Part shown: piece by piece, positions 29,585-37,959 of the stretch
How the letters are laid out: every line of letters begins with the position of its first letter
Numbering within the stretch: the stretch's first letter is position 1
Source of the DNA: Rhizobium sp. ICMP 5592
GTDB taxonomy: Bacteria; Pseudomonadota; Alphaproteobacteria; Rhizobiales; Rhizobiaceae
NCBI RefSeq assembly: GCF_009498525.1
Contig: NZ_QSNT01000005.1
Span: 188,718 to 252,717, forward strand
Direction of reading: 5' to 3'
Length of the DNA: 64,000 nt
The notes under the pieces: generated by a model
What the model saw: only the letters and a program-made list of their open reading frames with translations
Told to the model about the DNA's origin: nothing
Databases searched by the model: none
Made by a program: the position numbers and the translations under genes

Positions 29585-30859
29585 TCAGACCGCGTCGGCG
29601 GCCGCAAGTTGCATGTCGAGGTGCTTGCCATTGTGGCTGGTGATCGCCACCTGCACAAGGTCGCGCGGCCGAAGGCCCGGTGCCGCGACAAGGGTGAAGT
29701 TTTCCGTATGCGCCAGGCCGTTGTTTTCGACAAGCAGCCATTGCCGCGTACCGACCATACTGTCGAGATGGGACCGGTGCAGCCTTTGTCCAGCCGAACG
29801 CAGCCGTGCGGCGCGCTCCTTGATCAGCGCGCGGTCGAGCTGCGGCATGCGTGCCGCCGGCGTACCGGGGCGCGGGCTGTAGGGAAAGACGTGCAGATGC
29901 GCGATGCCAGCCTCTTCCGCCAGGCTGACGGCATTGTCGAACATCTCGTCGGTTTCGGTCGGGAAACCGGCGATCATGTCGGCGCCAAAGCTCATCTCGG
30001 GCCTGAGACGGCGCACATCCTCGATGAACCGGATGGCTTCGGCGCGCGAGTGTCGCCGCTTCATCCGCTTCAGGATCATGTCGTCGCCGTGCTGCAGCGA
30101 CAGATGCAGATGCGGCATGAAGCGTGGCTCCTCGGCGATCAGATCCATCAGATGCGCGTCCGCCTCGATGCTGTCGATCGAGGACAGTCGCAGCCGGCGG
30201 ATTTCGGGGATCTGTTTCAGCAGCGTCTTCGCCAGAAGGCCGAGCGTCGGCTCACCCGGCAGGTCGCCGCCATAGCTGGTGGCGTCGACGCCGGTCAACA
30301 CGATCTCGCGGTAACCGCCTTCGACCAGATTGCGCGCCTGGTTCACCACCGCGCCCATCGGCACGGAGCGGGAATTGCCGCGGCCATAGGGGATGATACA
30401 GAAGGTGCAGCGATGGTCGCAGCCGTTCTGCACCTGAATGAAAGCGCGCACATGCCCGTCGATGTGCTTGACCATCTGCGGCGCGGTGTGGCGCACGCTC
30501 ATAATGTCGTTGACCCGCAGCTTCTCTTCCGCCGAAACGCCGAAATCCGGCAGCGAGCGATAAGACGCGCTGGTCAGCTTCTCTTCGTTGCCGAGCACGG
30601 CATCGACTTCGGCCATCTCGGCGAAAGTCTGCTTCTCCGTCTGCGCCGCGCAGCCGGTGACGATGATGCGGGCATGCGGATTGTCGCGCCGTACGCGGCG
30701 GATCGCCTGACGCGCCTGACGCACGGCCTCGCCGGTGACGGCGCAGGTATTGACCAGGATGGCGTTGTTGAGCCCGGCTTTCTCTGCCTCGGCCCTCATC
30801 ACTTCGGATTCATAGGTGTTGAGACGACAGCCGAAGGTAATGACCTCGACCCCGCTCAC
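29585..30859 (-). CDS. mtaB: tRNA (t6A37) methylthiotransferase MtaB
   Basis: 424 residues. A radical-SAM enzyme converting t6A37 to ms2t6A37 in tRNAs reading ANN codons. The N-terminal UPF0004 domain carries Cys in FGCRLNTYE, VNTCAVTGEA and VTGCAAQ. The radical-SAM cluster motif is CDHRCTFCIIPYGRGNSRS. A C-terminal TRAM-like region follows. The GTG start at 30857-30859 (SGVEVITFGCRLN) overlaps the dapF stop as GTGA; an in-frame extension upstream has no better start. Confidence 0.95.
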   Translation of the reverse strand: MSGVEVITFGCRLNTYESEVMRAEAEKAGLNNAILVNTCAVTGEAVRQARQAIRRVRRDNPHARIIVTGCAAQTEKQTFAEMAEVDAVLGNEEKLTSASYRSLPDFGVSAEEKLRVNDIMSVRHTAPQMVKHIDGHVRAFIQVQNGCDHRCTFCIIPYGRGNSRSVPMGAVVNQARNLVEGGYREIVLTGVDATSYGGDLPGEPTLGLLAKTLLKQIPEIRRLRLSSIDSIEADAHLMDLIAEEPRFMPHLHLSLQHGDDMILKRMKRRHSRAEAIRFIEDVRRLRPEMSFGADMIAGFPTETDEMFDNAVSLAEEAGIAHLHVFPYSPRPGTPAARMPQLDRALIKERAARLRSAGQRLHRSHLDSMVGTRQWLLVENNGLAHTENFTLVAAPGLRPRDLVQVAITSHNGKHLDMQLAAADAV

Positions 30860-31761
30860 CGCGCCTGAGCCCCCTGCTCCTGAGCGCGCGTGAAGCTGCC
30901 CGTCAACGGATCGACCGAGCCAGACCATTCCCATTCCGCCGGGCCGGTCATGACGACATGATCGTCGCTCTCCCGCCATTCGATGGTGAGCTGGCCCGAG
31001 GCAGGTGCTGAGGCGACATTGATCGTCACCTTGCGGCCGGTGCGGTCGGTGCGGGCAGCGCTGACGGCGGCCGAACAGGCGGCCGAACCGCAGGCAAGCG
31101 TCAGGCCGGCGCCGCGCTCCCAGGTGCGGGTGCGCAGCGAGGTCGGCGAAAGCACCTGCGCCAGCGTGATATTGGCGCGCTCGGGAAACATCGGGTGGTT
31201 TTCGAGCAGCGGTCCGAAGCGGGCGAGATCGTAGGACATCGGGTCCTTGTCGACCCAGAAGATCGCATGCGGATTGCCCATCGACATGACCGAGGGCGAA
31301 TGCAGGACGGGATTGTCGATCGGCCCGATCTGCAGCTCGATACGGCGGGTATCGGCGAATTCTTCGGCAAGCGGGATCTTGTCCCAGGCGAAGACGGGCT
31401 TGCCCATGTCGACCGAGATCGTGCCATCCTCATGCTCGACAGCGTTCAGAATGCCGGCGACGGTCTGGAAGGTGAACACCTTCCTGCCGGTCTCGGCGGC
31501 AAGCGCCTGCACGACGCAGCGCGTACCGTTACCGCAGGCCTGCGCCTTGGTGCCGTCGGAATTGAGGATATCGATCCAGGCGTCGGTGCCCTCCGCCTTC
31601 GGATCGTGGATCGCCATGATCTGGTCGAACTGGGTCGCCGGATCGGCATTGAGCGCAATCGCGGCTGCCGCCGTCACCACGTCCTTGCGGCCGCGCATGT
31701 CGACAACCAGGATCTTGTTTCCAAGCCCGTTCATCCGCGCGAATTCGACCGTATTGCTCAT
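30856..31761 (-). CDS. dapF: Diaminopimelate epimerase
   Basis: 301 residues. Converts LL- to meso-diaminopimelate for lysine and peptidoglycan synthesis. The two catalytic cysteines are in ACGNGTRC (near residue 87) and LACGSAACSA (near residue 240). FARMNGLGNKILVVD is the N-terminal block. Start at ATG 31759-31761 (MSNTVEF); an in-frame extension to 31827 lacks family similarity. First gene of the leftward operon; 270 bp of promoter region precede it. Confidence 0.96.
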   Translation of the reverse strand: MSNTVEFARMNGLGNKILVVDMRGRKDVVTAAAAIALNADPATQFDQIMAIHDPKAEGTDAWIDILNSDGTKAQACGNGTRCVVQALAAETGRKVFTFQTVAGILNAVEHEDGTISVDMGKPVFAWDKIPLAEEFADTRRIELQIGPIDNPVLHSPSVMSMGNPHAIFWVDKDPMSYDLARFGPLLENHPMFPERANITLAQVLSPTSLRTRTWERGAGLTLACGSAACSAAVSAARTDRTGRKVTINVASAPASGQLTIEWRESDDHVVMTGPAEWEWSGSVDPLTGSFTRAQEQGAQAR

Positions 31762-32031
31762 GCTGGTATGTCCGTCAGTATTTTCGAGCTGTATATGGCG
31801 GAAATGAGGGGGAATTACCAGTGGCATGATAGTCTCTGGCCTTGGAGGCGTCCTTTGGCTTCACTTCGCTTTGGTGGCGGTTGAAGCCGGTCTTTACCCG
31901 ATCTTGATCGCAATCTTACTGCGTGATGACCACCGCAATTTATTTCAATAAAAATTCGACTCAATGTCGGATTGTTGAAATATCGTTCGTCCTAGGCTCG
32001 TCCACTCCGTCAAACCATAGGGATCAAGACC

Positions 32032-32475
32032 ATGCCGAATACCATACGTCTGCACCGCGTCCTGGCGACCAGCCCGGAGAAGGTCTATCGCGCATTCATC
32101 GAGGCGGACGCGCTCGCCAAGTGGCTTCCGCCGAACGGCTTTGCCTGCACCGTGCATCACCTGGAACCGACAGTCGGCGGCACGTTCAAAATGTCCTTCC
32201 GCAATTTCACGACGGGCAAAAGCCATGCCTTCGGCGGTGAATTTCGCGAACTCATTCCCGGCGAGCGGGTGCGCTACACCGACAAATTCGACGACCCCAA
32301 CCTGCCGGGCGAAATGGAAGTGACCGTGACGTTGAAAAAGGTCCTGGTCGGGACCGAGGTGAACATTACGCAGGCGGGCGTGCCGGACGTCATCCCGCCG
32401 GAAGCCTGCTATCTCGGCTGGCAGGAATCGCTGCGCAACCTCGCAAAGCTCGTGGAGCCTGATATCAACGAATGA
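32032..32475 (+). CDS. SRPBCC / AHSA1-like protein
   Basis: 147 residues. A START-like helix-grip fold of the Aha1 C-terminal class: VLATSPEKVYRAFIEADALAKWLPP at the start, GGTFKMSFRN, and ending with W-x-x-S-L-x-x-L-A-x-L (GWQESLRNLAKLVEP), the terminal helix. These proteins bind hydrophobic ligands; bacterial members have diverse or unknown roles. Single gene, convergent with the MBL hydrolase. Confidence 0.86.
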   Translation: MPNTIRLHRVLATSPEKVYRAFIEADALAKWLPPNGFACTVHHLEPTVGGTFKMSFRNFTTGKSHAFGGEFRELIPGERVRYTDKFDDPNLPGEMEVTVTLKKVLVGTEVNITQAGVPDVIPPEACYLGWQESLRNLAKLVEPDINE

Positions 32476-32558
32476 TGCATGAGGAGCAAGCAAGGGCTCT
32501 TGCAATCGGATCGCGTCGACGATCGTTGATGCGATCCGATTTTTCCGTGCGCTGTCTC

Positions 32559-33578
32559 TCAGACAACCGGCACATCGAACACTTCCCCAGCTCTCAACGG
32601 CCGAAACCGATCCGGCTCCACGCCTTGTTCTTTAAGTGCCGCATCCAGCGCCCGCACCGGCGCATCCATGGCCTCGTCCGTCAGCTGGAAGGTCGCGAAA
32701 TGATGGCCGGCGACATGAGTCGCGTTGCAGAGCGTCATGCCGCGAACCGCCTCTGCCGGGTTCTGGTGCTGGCCGCGCATGAACCAGCGCGGCTCATAGG
32801 CGCCGAAGGGCAGGATGGCGAGGCGGAAGCCGCCATGCTTTTCCCGAACCGCCTCATAATTGACGCCGCCATGAAAGCCGGTATCGCCGACATGGTAGAT
32901 CTTGCCCGCCGGCGTGGTGATGACGAAGGCGGCCCAGAGCGCCATGCGGCGATCGTTTGCCCCGCGCGCCGACCAATGATGGCAAGGTTCGGCATCAATC
33001 GTCACCCTATCGCTGATGGCGAGATGATCGCCCCAGTCCATCGTGGTGATTTTCGCGCCGGGAACGCCGCGCTTGATAATGACGTCGTTGCCGAGCGGCG
33101 TGACGATATCAGGCGCATGCGCCTCGTGCAGCCGCTTCAACGTTGCGAGATCGAGATGATCATAGTGATTGTGCGAGACCAGCACGAGATCGATCGGCGG
33201 CAGGTCCTCGAAACCGATGCCGGGCGGCACCACGCGCTTCGGCCCGATGAAGGTAAAGGGGCTCGCCCGCTCCGACCAGACCGGATCGGTCAGGATATTC
33301 AGCCCCGCCACCTGGATCAGCATCGAGGCATGGCCGACCATGGTCACCCGCAATGCCTCGCCGAAAACATGCCTGTCAGGCTTTGCCGGCGGAAAGACGC
33401 TGACCACCGGATTGGGCCAACGCGCCCGTCCGCCGCCAAGCTTCCATTTCAGGACGTCGAGAAGGTTCCCCGGCTCGACGCCTTCGGGATTGAAAAACCG
33501 TAGGCCGTCGAAGTGATCGGTAACGGGACCCTGATAATAGGGATTCTGCCCTTTGCCGGAGCCGGATGTCTCAGTCAT
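32559..33578 (-). CDS. Metallo-beta-lactamase fold hydrolase (NAPE-PLD/UlaG-like)
   Basis: 339 residues. The zinc motif HxHxDH reads SHNHYDHLD near residue 134, with later ligands in EPCHHW and VGDTGFHGG. The N-terminal NPYYQGPVTDHFDGLRFFNP and WPNPV blocks are shared with N-acyl-phosphatidylethanolamine phospholipase D relatives, so a lipid phosphodiester substrate is possible. Start MTETSGSGKGQNPYY at 33576-33578. Its start codon overlaps the stop of the upstream unknown gene (ATGA), so the two are coupled. Confidence 0.86.
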   Translation of the reverse strand: MTETSGSGKGQNPYYQGPVTDHFDGLRFFNPEGVEPGNLLDVLKWKLGGGRARWPNPVVSVFPPAKPDRHVFGEALRVTMVGHASMLIQVAGLNILTDPVWSERASPFTFIGPKRVVPPGIGFEDLPPIDLVLVSHNHYDHLDLATLKRLHEAHAPDIVTPLGNDVIIKRGVPGAKITTMDWGDHLAISDRVTIDAEPCHHWSARGANDRRMALWAAFVITTPAGKIYHVGDTGFHGGVNYEAVREKHGGFRLAILPFGAYEPRWFMRGQHQNPAEAVRGMTLCNATHVAGHHFATFQLTDEAMDAPVRALDAALKEQGVEPDRFRPLRAGEVFDVPVV

Positions 33579-34537
33579 TGCGCGCCAGCCCCTTGCCCCG
33601 CCGGCACGCCGGCCTTTGCCAACCATTCACCGCTCTCCGCCGTCGTCAATTCCCGTTCGATCACGACATTCGCCGGCATCGCAAAGAGCTGCGGCGTAAA
33701 GAAGCTCGTATCCCAGAGCAGGACGTGGGCCGCAGCAGGCGAAAGAAGGAGGATCTGTGTGCCGTCAATACGCGGGATGCTGTCGACGGAGGCCTCGCCC
33801 GCAATGGCAGCCTGACTTGCCGGAGCACCATAATGCCACCAGGCCTCGTCCGTCCCGTCCTCCACCAGCGTCACGCACCGCGCCATGTCGATGATGAACT
33901 TGTTCGGCTCGCGCCCGCCTGGCAGGGTTTCGCCGAGAGCGGCCTGGATCAGCGTGAAGAGGTGGCAGCAATTGGCGATGTTCTCATAGCGCAGCCGGAA
34001 ACCCCGTTGGCTCTGCTGGTGCAGGACGATCAGCTCATCGCTGCGGCAAAGGAACATCTGGCGCACCCAGGCAGCGCCCGGCGTATGATCCTGCAGGTCC
34101 TGAAGCTGCCGCATGAGACCAGCATTTTCCCCCGCCAGCCTCCGCTCCCTGGGCATCATCGCGAGATGCGAAACGACCGACTGACCGATAAGCTGAAAGG
34201 CCTCCAGCAATTGCTGCTGCCGGGGGCTGAGCGGCTTGCGGCTCGAAAAACCGCGATGGATCTGCGGCAACCAGGCAAGGTAAAGCTCCCACACCGCCGG
34301 ACCGCTGCGCTCCGGCGAACCGACCGTCTCAGCGATGGTGCCGAGCATATTGGCAAGGATCGCGGCACCCGGAGGCGGCAGGCTGCGCAGCTCGCGCGCC
34401 GCCCGCGACACGATCTTCGGCTGCGCCTTGGCGCTGGCATAGAAGGCCTGCGCCGCCTCGTTAAAGCGCGCATCGACGCGACCGCCACCATACACACGGC
34501 AAGCGGTCAGGAGATTGGTCAGGGCTGCATCGTTCAT
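33575..34537 (-). CDS. Uncharacterised 320-aa protein coupled to the MBL hydrolase
   Basis: I do not recognise the family. It begins MNDAALTNLLTACRVYGGGR; no signal peptide or membrane helix. The first 180 residues are helical and basic; the central part has conserved-looking CRSDELIVLHQQSQRGFRLRYENIANCCHLF, and the C-terminal half looks mixed alpha/beta (TQILLLSPAAAHVLLW). Chosen start ATG 34535-34537; the frame continues upstream without a better site. Overlaps the MBL start by four bases, implying a shared function. Confidence 0.75.
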   Translation of the reverse strand: MNDAALTNLLTACRVYGGGRVDARFNEAAQAFYASAKAQPKIVSRAARELRSLPPPGAAILANMLGTIAETVGSPERSGPAVWELYLAWLPQIHRGFSSRKPLSPRQQQLLEAFQLIGQSVVSHLAMMPRERRLAGENAGLMRQLQDLQDHTPGAAWVRQMFLCRSDELIVLHQQSQRGFRLRYENIANCCHLFTLIQAALGETLPGGREPNKFIIDMARCVTLVEDGTDEAWWHYGAPASQAAIAGEASVDSIPRIDGTQILLLSPAAAHVLLWDTSFFTPQLFAMPANVVIERELTTAESGEWLAKAGVPAGQGAGAQ

Positions 34538-34669
34538 TCGGGACTGTCTCGGGGAATCACATCGTCGCGGCGGGTGGATACAACAATAGCGGACTGTGCC
34601 ATCAACGAAATCCCATTCGCGGCCCCAGCCGATCACACTGACCCGGCTGTGGCATTTTTGCCCTTTGGC

Positions 34670-34698
34670 TTGACTTTGCCGGCCGTTTCCTGTTTATC
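34670..34698 (+). promoter_or_regulatory. Sigma-70-type promoter of a candidate small RNA
   Basis: CTTGACT (-35, TTGACT at 34670-34675), a 17-base spacer and TTTATC (-10, 34693-34698). CTTGAC with 17-bp spacing is the rhizobial housekeeping consensus. Transcription would begin near 34705. Confidence 0.6.
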
Positions 34699-34704
34699 CG
34701 CGCT

Positions 34705-34812
34705 CATCTGCGACGAGCACAAGCCTCCGAGCCACCGACCGGGACCCTGCAAGGTATAAAGAGATCCCGGAGGTCAACACCCGACAGCGCGTTGCGCCCT
34801 CGGGTGCTTTTT
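34705..34812 (+). ncRNA. Candidate small RNA (about 105 nt) upstream of ffh
   Basis: Between the promoter above and a clear terminator there is no open frame but there is structure. The first hairpin is CCGGGA (34739-34744) with TCCCGG (34765-34770), extended by ACC/GGT. The second is CACCCGA (34778-34784) with TCGGGTG (34800-34806), followed by CTTTTTGG. It does not contain the GGAAGCAG core of SRP RNA. It could be an independent sRNA or a terminated ffh leader. Confidence 0.5.
34778..34812 (+). terminator. Intrinsic terminator upstream of ffh
   Basis: CACCCGA pairs exactly with TCGGGTG around a loop that itself contains GCGC repeats, followed by CTTTTTGG. It lies about 140 bp before the ffh ATG and so ends an RNA begun further left. 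Confidence 0.75.
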
Positions 34813-34952
34813 GGCTTTGCGTCTTGTTTTCGTCATGGAAAAGCACGACGTTTTCGGGCGATGACCCGCGCATATCCCTTTCGAGGCGGAGCCGAGAAAG
34901 ATAAGGCATAGGCGCAAATCAAAAGCCCCGAGCGATCGATAAGGAAGAAACG

Positions 34953-36518
34953 ATGTTTGAAAACCTCCAGGACCGTCTTGGTTCCATTCTGAATGGACTG
35001 ACAGGCCGTGGCGCACTTTCGGAAGCCGATGTTTCCGCAGCGCTGCGCGAGGTTCGCCGCGCGCTGTTGGAAGCCGACGTGGCGCTGGATGTCGTACGCT
35101 CCTTTACCGATCGCGTCCGCGAGAAAGCCGTTGGCGCCGAGATCCTGAAGTCAATCAAGCCCGGCCAAATGGTCGTCAAGATCGTCCATGACGAGCTGAT
35201 CGAGATGCTCGGCGGCGAAGGCGTGGGCATCGACCTCAACGCGCCGGCCCCGGTCGTCGTCATGATGGTCGGTCTGCAGGGCTCGGGCAAGACCACCACT
35301 TCGGCCAAGATCGCCCACCGCCTGACCAGCCGCGACCGCAAGAAGGTCCTTATGGCCTCGCTCGACACGCGCCGTCCGGCAGCGCAGGAGCAGTTGCGCC
35401 AGCTCGGCGTCCAGGCAGGCATCGACACGCTGCCGGTTATCGCCGGCCAGTCGCCGACCGATATCGCTGCCCGCGCAGTGCAGGCCGCCAAGCTCGGCGG
35501 CCATGACGTCGTCATCCTCGACACCGCCGGCCGCACGCATATCGACGAGCCGCTCATGGTCGAGATGGCGGATATCAAGAAGAAGTCCAATCCGCACGAA
35601 ATCCTGCTGGTCGCGGATAGCTTGACCGGTCAGGACGCCGTCAACCTCGCCCGCAATTTCGACGACCGCGTCGGCATTACCGGCCTCGTGCTGACCCGCA
35701 TGGATGGCGACGGCCGCGGCGGTGCCGCCCTTTCTATGCGCGCCGTCACCGGCAAGCCGATCAAGCTGATCGGCGTCGGCGAAAAGATGGGCGAGCTGGA
35801 AGAATTCCATCCCCGCCGTATCGCCGACCGCATCCTCGGCATGGGCGACATCGTCTCGCTGGTCGAGAAGGCCGCGGAAAATATCGACGCCGAAAAGGCG
35901 GCCGCCATGGCTGCCAAGATGGCCAAGGGAAAGTTCGACCTGAACGATCTGGCCGACCAGCTCGGCCAGATGCAGAAGATGGGCGGCATGGGCGGCATCA
36001 TGGGGATGATGCCCGGCATGTCCGGCATGAAGGACAAGATGGCCGCCGCCGGCCTCGACGACCGCCTGTTCAAGCGCCAGATCGCCATCATCTCCTCGAT
36101 GACCAAGGCAGAGCGCGCCAATCCCGATCTCCTTAAGCATTCCCGCAAGAAGCGCATCGCTAGCGGCTCCGGCACCGACGCCTCCGACATCAACAAGCTT
36201 CTGAAGATGCACCGCCAAATGGCGGACATGATGAAGATGATGGGCGGCAAGGGCAAAGGCGGCATGATGAAGCAGATGATGGGCGGCCTTGCTGGCAAGA
36301 TAGGTCTTGGCGGTGGTATGGGCGGCATGCCCGACCTGTCGAACATCGACCCCAAGCAGCTCGAAGCCCTCCAGAAGCAGGCCGAAGCCGCCGGCCTCGG
36401 CCGTCCCGGCGGCCTGCCGGGCTTGGGCAGCGGCGGATTGCCAGGTCTCGGCGGCGCCAAGCTGCCCGGCCTCGGTGGTGGTTTCCCGGGATTGCCCGGT
36501 TTGCCGAAGAAGAAGTGA
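34953..36518 (+). CDS. ffh: Signal recognition particle protein Ffh (SRP54)
   Basis: 521 residues. The N domain starts MFENLQDRLGSILNGLTGRG. The G domain has GLQGSGKTTTSAKIA (P-loop), DTAGR, TRMDGDGRGG and the SRP-specific insertion box. The methionine-rich M domain (about 300-450) has GMGGIMGMMPGMSGMKDKM and the RNA-binding stretch SRKKRIASGSGT. The C-terminal tail is unusually long and Gly/Pro/Leu-rich (about residues 470-521). AAGGA precedes the ATG. Heads ffh-aroQ-rpsP-rimM-trmD. Confidence 0.96.
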   Translation: MFENLQDRLGSILNGLTGRGALSEADVSAALREVRRALLEADVALDVVRSFTDRVREKAVGAEILKSIKPGQMVVKIVHDELIEMLGGEGVGIDLNAPAPVVVMMVGLQGSGKTTTSAKIAHRLTSRDRKKVLMASLDTRRPAAQEQLRQLGVQAGIDTLPVIAGQSPTDIAARAVQAAKLGGHDVVILDTAGRTHIDEPLMVEMADIKKKSNPHEILLVADSLTGQDAVNLARNFDDRVGITGLVLTRMDGDGRGGAALSMRAVTGKPIKLIGVGEKMGELEEFHPRRIADRILGMGDIVSLVEKAAENIDAEKAAAMAAKMAKGKFDLNDLADQLGQMQKMGGMGGIMGMMPGMSGMKDKMAAAGLDDRLFKRQIAIISSMTKAERANPDLLKHSRKKRIASGSGTDASDINKLLKMHRQMADMMKMMGGKGKGGMMKQMMGGLAGKIGLGGGMGGMPDLSNIDPKQLEALQKQAEAAGLGRPGGLPGLGSGGLPGLGGAKLPGLGGGFPGLPGLPKKK

Positions 36519-36536
36519 GAAGGATCGTTGACCCCC

Positions 36537-36845
36537 ATGATTGATCCAGACATCAAGGCCCAATTGGGCAACTACCGCCAGTCGATCGACAATATCGATG
36601 CTGCACTGGTGCACATGCTGGCCGAACGCTTCCGCTGCACCAAAGAGGTCGGCGTGCTCAAAGCCAAATACAATCTGCCGCCGGCCGACCCGGCGCGCGA
36701 GGAATTCCAGATCGAACGCCTGCGCCGCCTGGCAAGGGACGCCAATCTGGACCCGGATTTCGCCGAGAAGTTCCTGAACTTCGTCATCAAGGAAGTCATC
36801 CGGCATCACGAACAGATCGCTGCTGATCTCAGCAACGTCAAGTAA
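36537..36845 (+). CDS. Chorismate mutase, AroQ class
   Basis: 102 residues, all-helical AroQ fold; converts chorismate to prephenate for Phe/Tyr synthesis. Visible active-site pattern: YRQSIDNIDAALVHMLAERFRCTKEVGVLKAKYNLPPADPAREEFQI, with the conserved Arg, Lys (VGVLKAK) and, at the end, the FVIKEVIRHH helix. A TTG three codons upstream (36528) is an alternative start and is close to AAGGA. It lies between ffh and rpsP, a typical rhizobial position. Confidence 0.9.
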   Translation: MIDPDIKAQLGNYRQSIDNIDAALVHMLAERFRCTKEVGVLKAKYNLPPADPAREEFQIERLRRLARDANLDPDFAEKFLNFVIKEVIRHHEQIAADLSNVK

Positions 36846-36893
36846 ACATACCGCCCCAGAAAGCGGTCACAAAAAGCCTAAGGAGTAAGAAAC

Positions 36894-37256
36894 ATGGCAC
36901 TGAAAATTCGTCTCGCCCGCGGTGGTTCCAAGAAGCGCCCGTACTACCACGTTGTTATCGCCGACGCCCGTTCGCCGCGCGATGGTCGCTTCCTCGAGAA
37001 GGTCGGTTCCTGGAACCCGATGCTCGCCAAGGACGACGCCAAGCGCGTTGAACTCGACGCCGACCGCATCAAGCATTGGCTCGACAACGGCGCTCAGCCG
37101 ACCGACCGCGTTCTGCGCTTCCTCGACGAAGCCGGCGTTGCCAAGCGCGAAGTCAAGAGCAACCCGGAAAAGGCAAAGCCGGGCAAGCGCGCCCAGGAAC
37201 GCGCCGCTGAAAAGGCACAGAAGGCTGCTGACGCCGCCGCTGCTACTGCTGAATAA
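36894..37256 (+). CDS. rpsP: 30S ribosomal protein S16
   Basis: 120 residues. The conserved core (MALKIRLARGGSKKRPYYHVVIADARSPRDGRFLEKVGSWNP) covers about the first 80 residues. The rest is a Lys/Ala/Glu-rich tail (from about residue 85), longer than the 80-90 residues of most bacterial S16. AAGGAG lies just upstream. A strong terminator follows, so rimM-trmD must rely on read-through or a second promoter. Confidence 0.97.
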   Translation: MALKIRLARGGSKKRPYYHVVIADARSPRDGRFLEKVGSWNPMLAKDDAKRVELDADRIKHWLDNGAQPTDRVLRFLDEAGVAKREVKSNPEKAKPGKRAQERAAEKAQKAADAAAATAE

Positions 37257-37277
37257 TCAGCCGTAACGACGATCTGA

Positions 37278-37312
37278 AACGGGTGGCATGGCGACATGCC
37301 ACCCGTTTTTTG
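37278..37312 (+). terminator. Strong intrinsic terminator after rpsP
   Basis: AACGGGTGGCATG (37278-37290) and CATGCCACCCGTT (37295-37307) form a perfect 13-bp stem with a GCGA loop, followed by TTTTTTG. Confidence 0.92.
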
Positions 37313-37379
37313 TTTCCTATTCCTGCGCTTCATCTTATGAGAGAACGCAATCGATCCTCCGGCAATCGGCAACGAGACC

Positions 37380-37952
37380 ATGACGAAACTTGAAAACCCG
37401 GTATTGATGGCAACCATCGGCGCCGCGCAGGGCCTGCGGGGCGAGGTACGCGCCCGCGCCTTTACCTCCGACCCGACCGCGCTCGGCGATTACGGCCATC
37501 TGCACAGCATGGACGGCCGCATATTCGAAGTGCTGGAAGTCCGTGAAGCCAAGAATGTGGTGATCGTGCGCTTTCGCGGCGTCAACGACCGCGATGCCGC
37601 CGAAGCGCTGAACGGACTGGAACTCTATATCGAACGCGACAACCTGCCCGACGACGAGCTGGAGGACGACGAGTTCTTCTATACCGATCTCGAGGGCCTG
37701 GAAGCCGTCGACGACAACGGCACCGGCTATGGCACGGTCAGCGGCGTCTACGACTTTGGCGCAGGCGACCTGCTGGAGCTGAAGGGGCCGGGCAAGCGCC
37801 CGGTGCTGATCCCCTTCTCGGAGGCAGCCGTGCTGGAAATCGACCTCGAAGGCGGCAAGATCCTGATCGACCCCATGGCCGCCGGTCTGATCGACACTCC
37901 CGACGATCTCACCGTCAAGCCGCCGAAGCCACCCGGCAAGACGAAGAAGTGA
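37380..37952 (+). CDS. rimM: Ribosome maturation factor RimM
   Basis: 190 residues. Binds S19 and assists 30S head assembly. The N-terminal barrel has IGAAQGLRGEVRARAFTSDP (the G-x-x-G-x-x-G-E block) and the PRC-barrel domain has FFYTDLEGLEAVDDNGTGYGTVSGVYDFGAGDLLEL and LIPF. The C terminus is Pro/Lys-rich. ATG at 37380; trmD begins 7 bp after its stop. Confidence 0.95.
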   Translation: MTKLENPVLMATIGAAQGLRGEVRARAFTSDPTALGDYGHLHSMDGRIFEVLEVREAKNVVIVRFRGVNDRDAAEALNGLELYIERDNLPDDELEDDEFFYTDLEGLEAVDDNGTGYGTVSGVYDFGAGDLLELKGPGKRPVLIPFSEAAVLEIDLEGGKILIDPMAAGLIDTPDDLTVKPPKPPGKTKK

Positions 37953-37959
37953 TCTGCTC

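Noticed and set aside
34705..34812. 4.5S / SRP RNA next to ffh
   Set aside because: The conserved GGAAGCAG/GGAA tetraloop core is missing, so I list it only as an unnamed sRNA candidate.
35151..36809. A 552-codon frame antisense to ffh, His/Leu-rich
   Set aside because: Composition is dictated by Met/Gly codons of the SRP54 M domain on the other strand.
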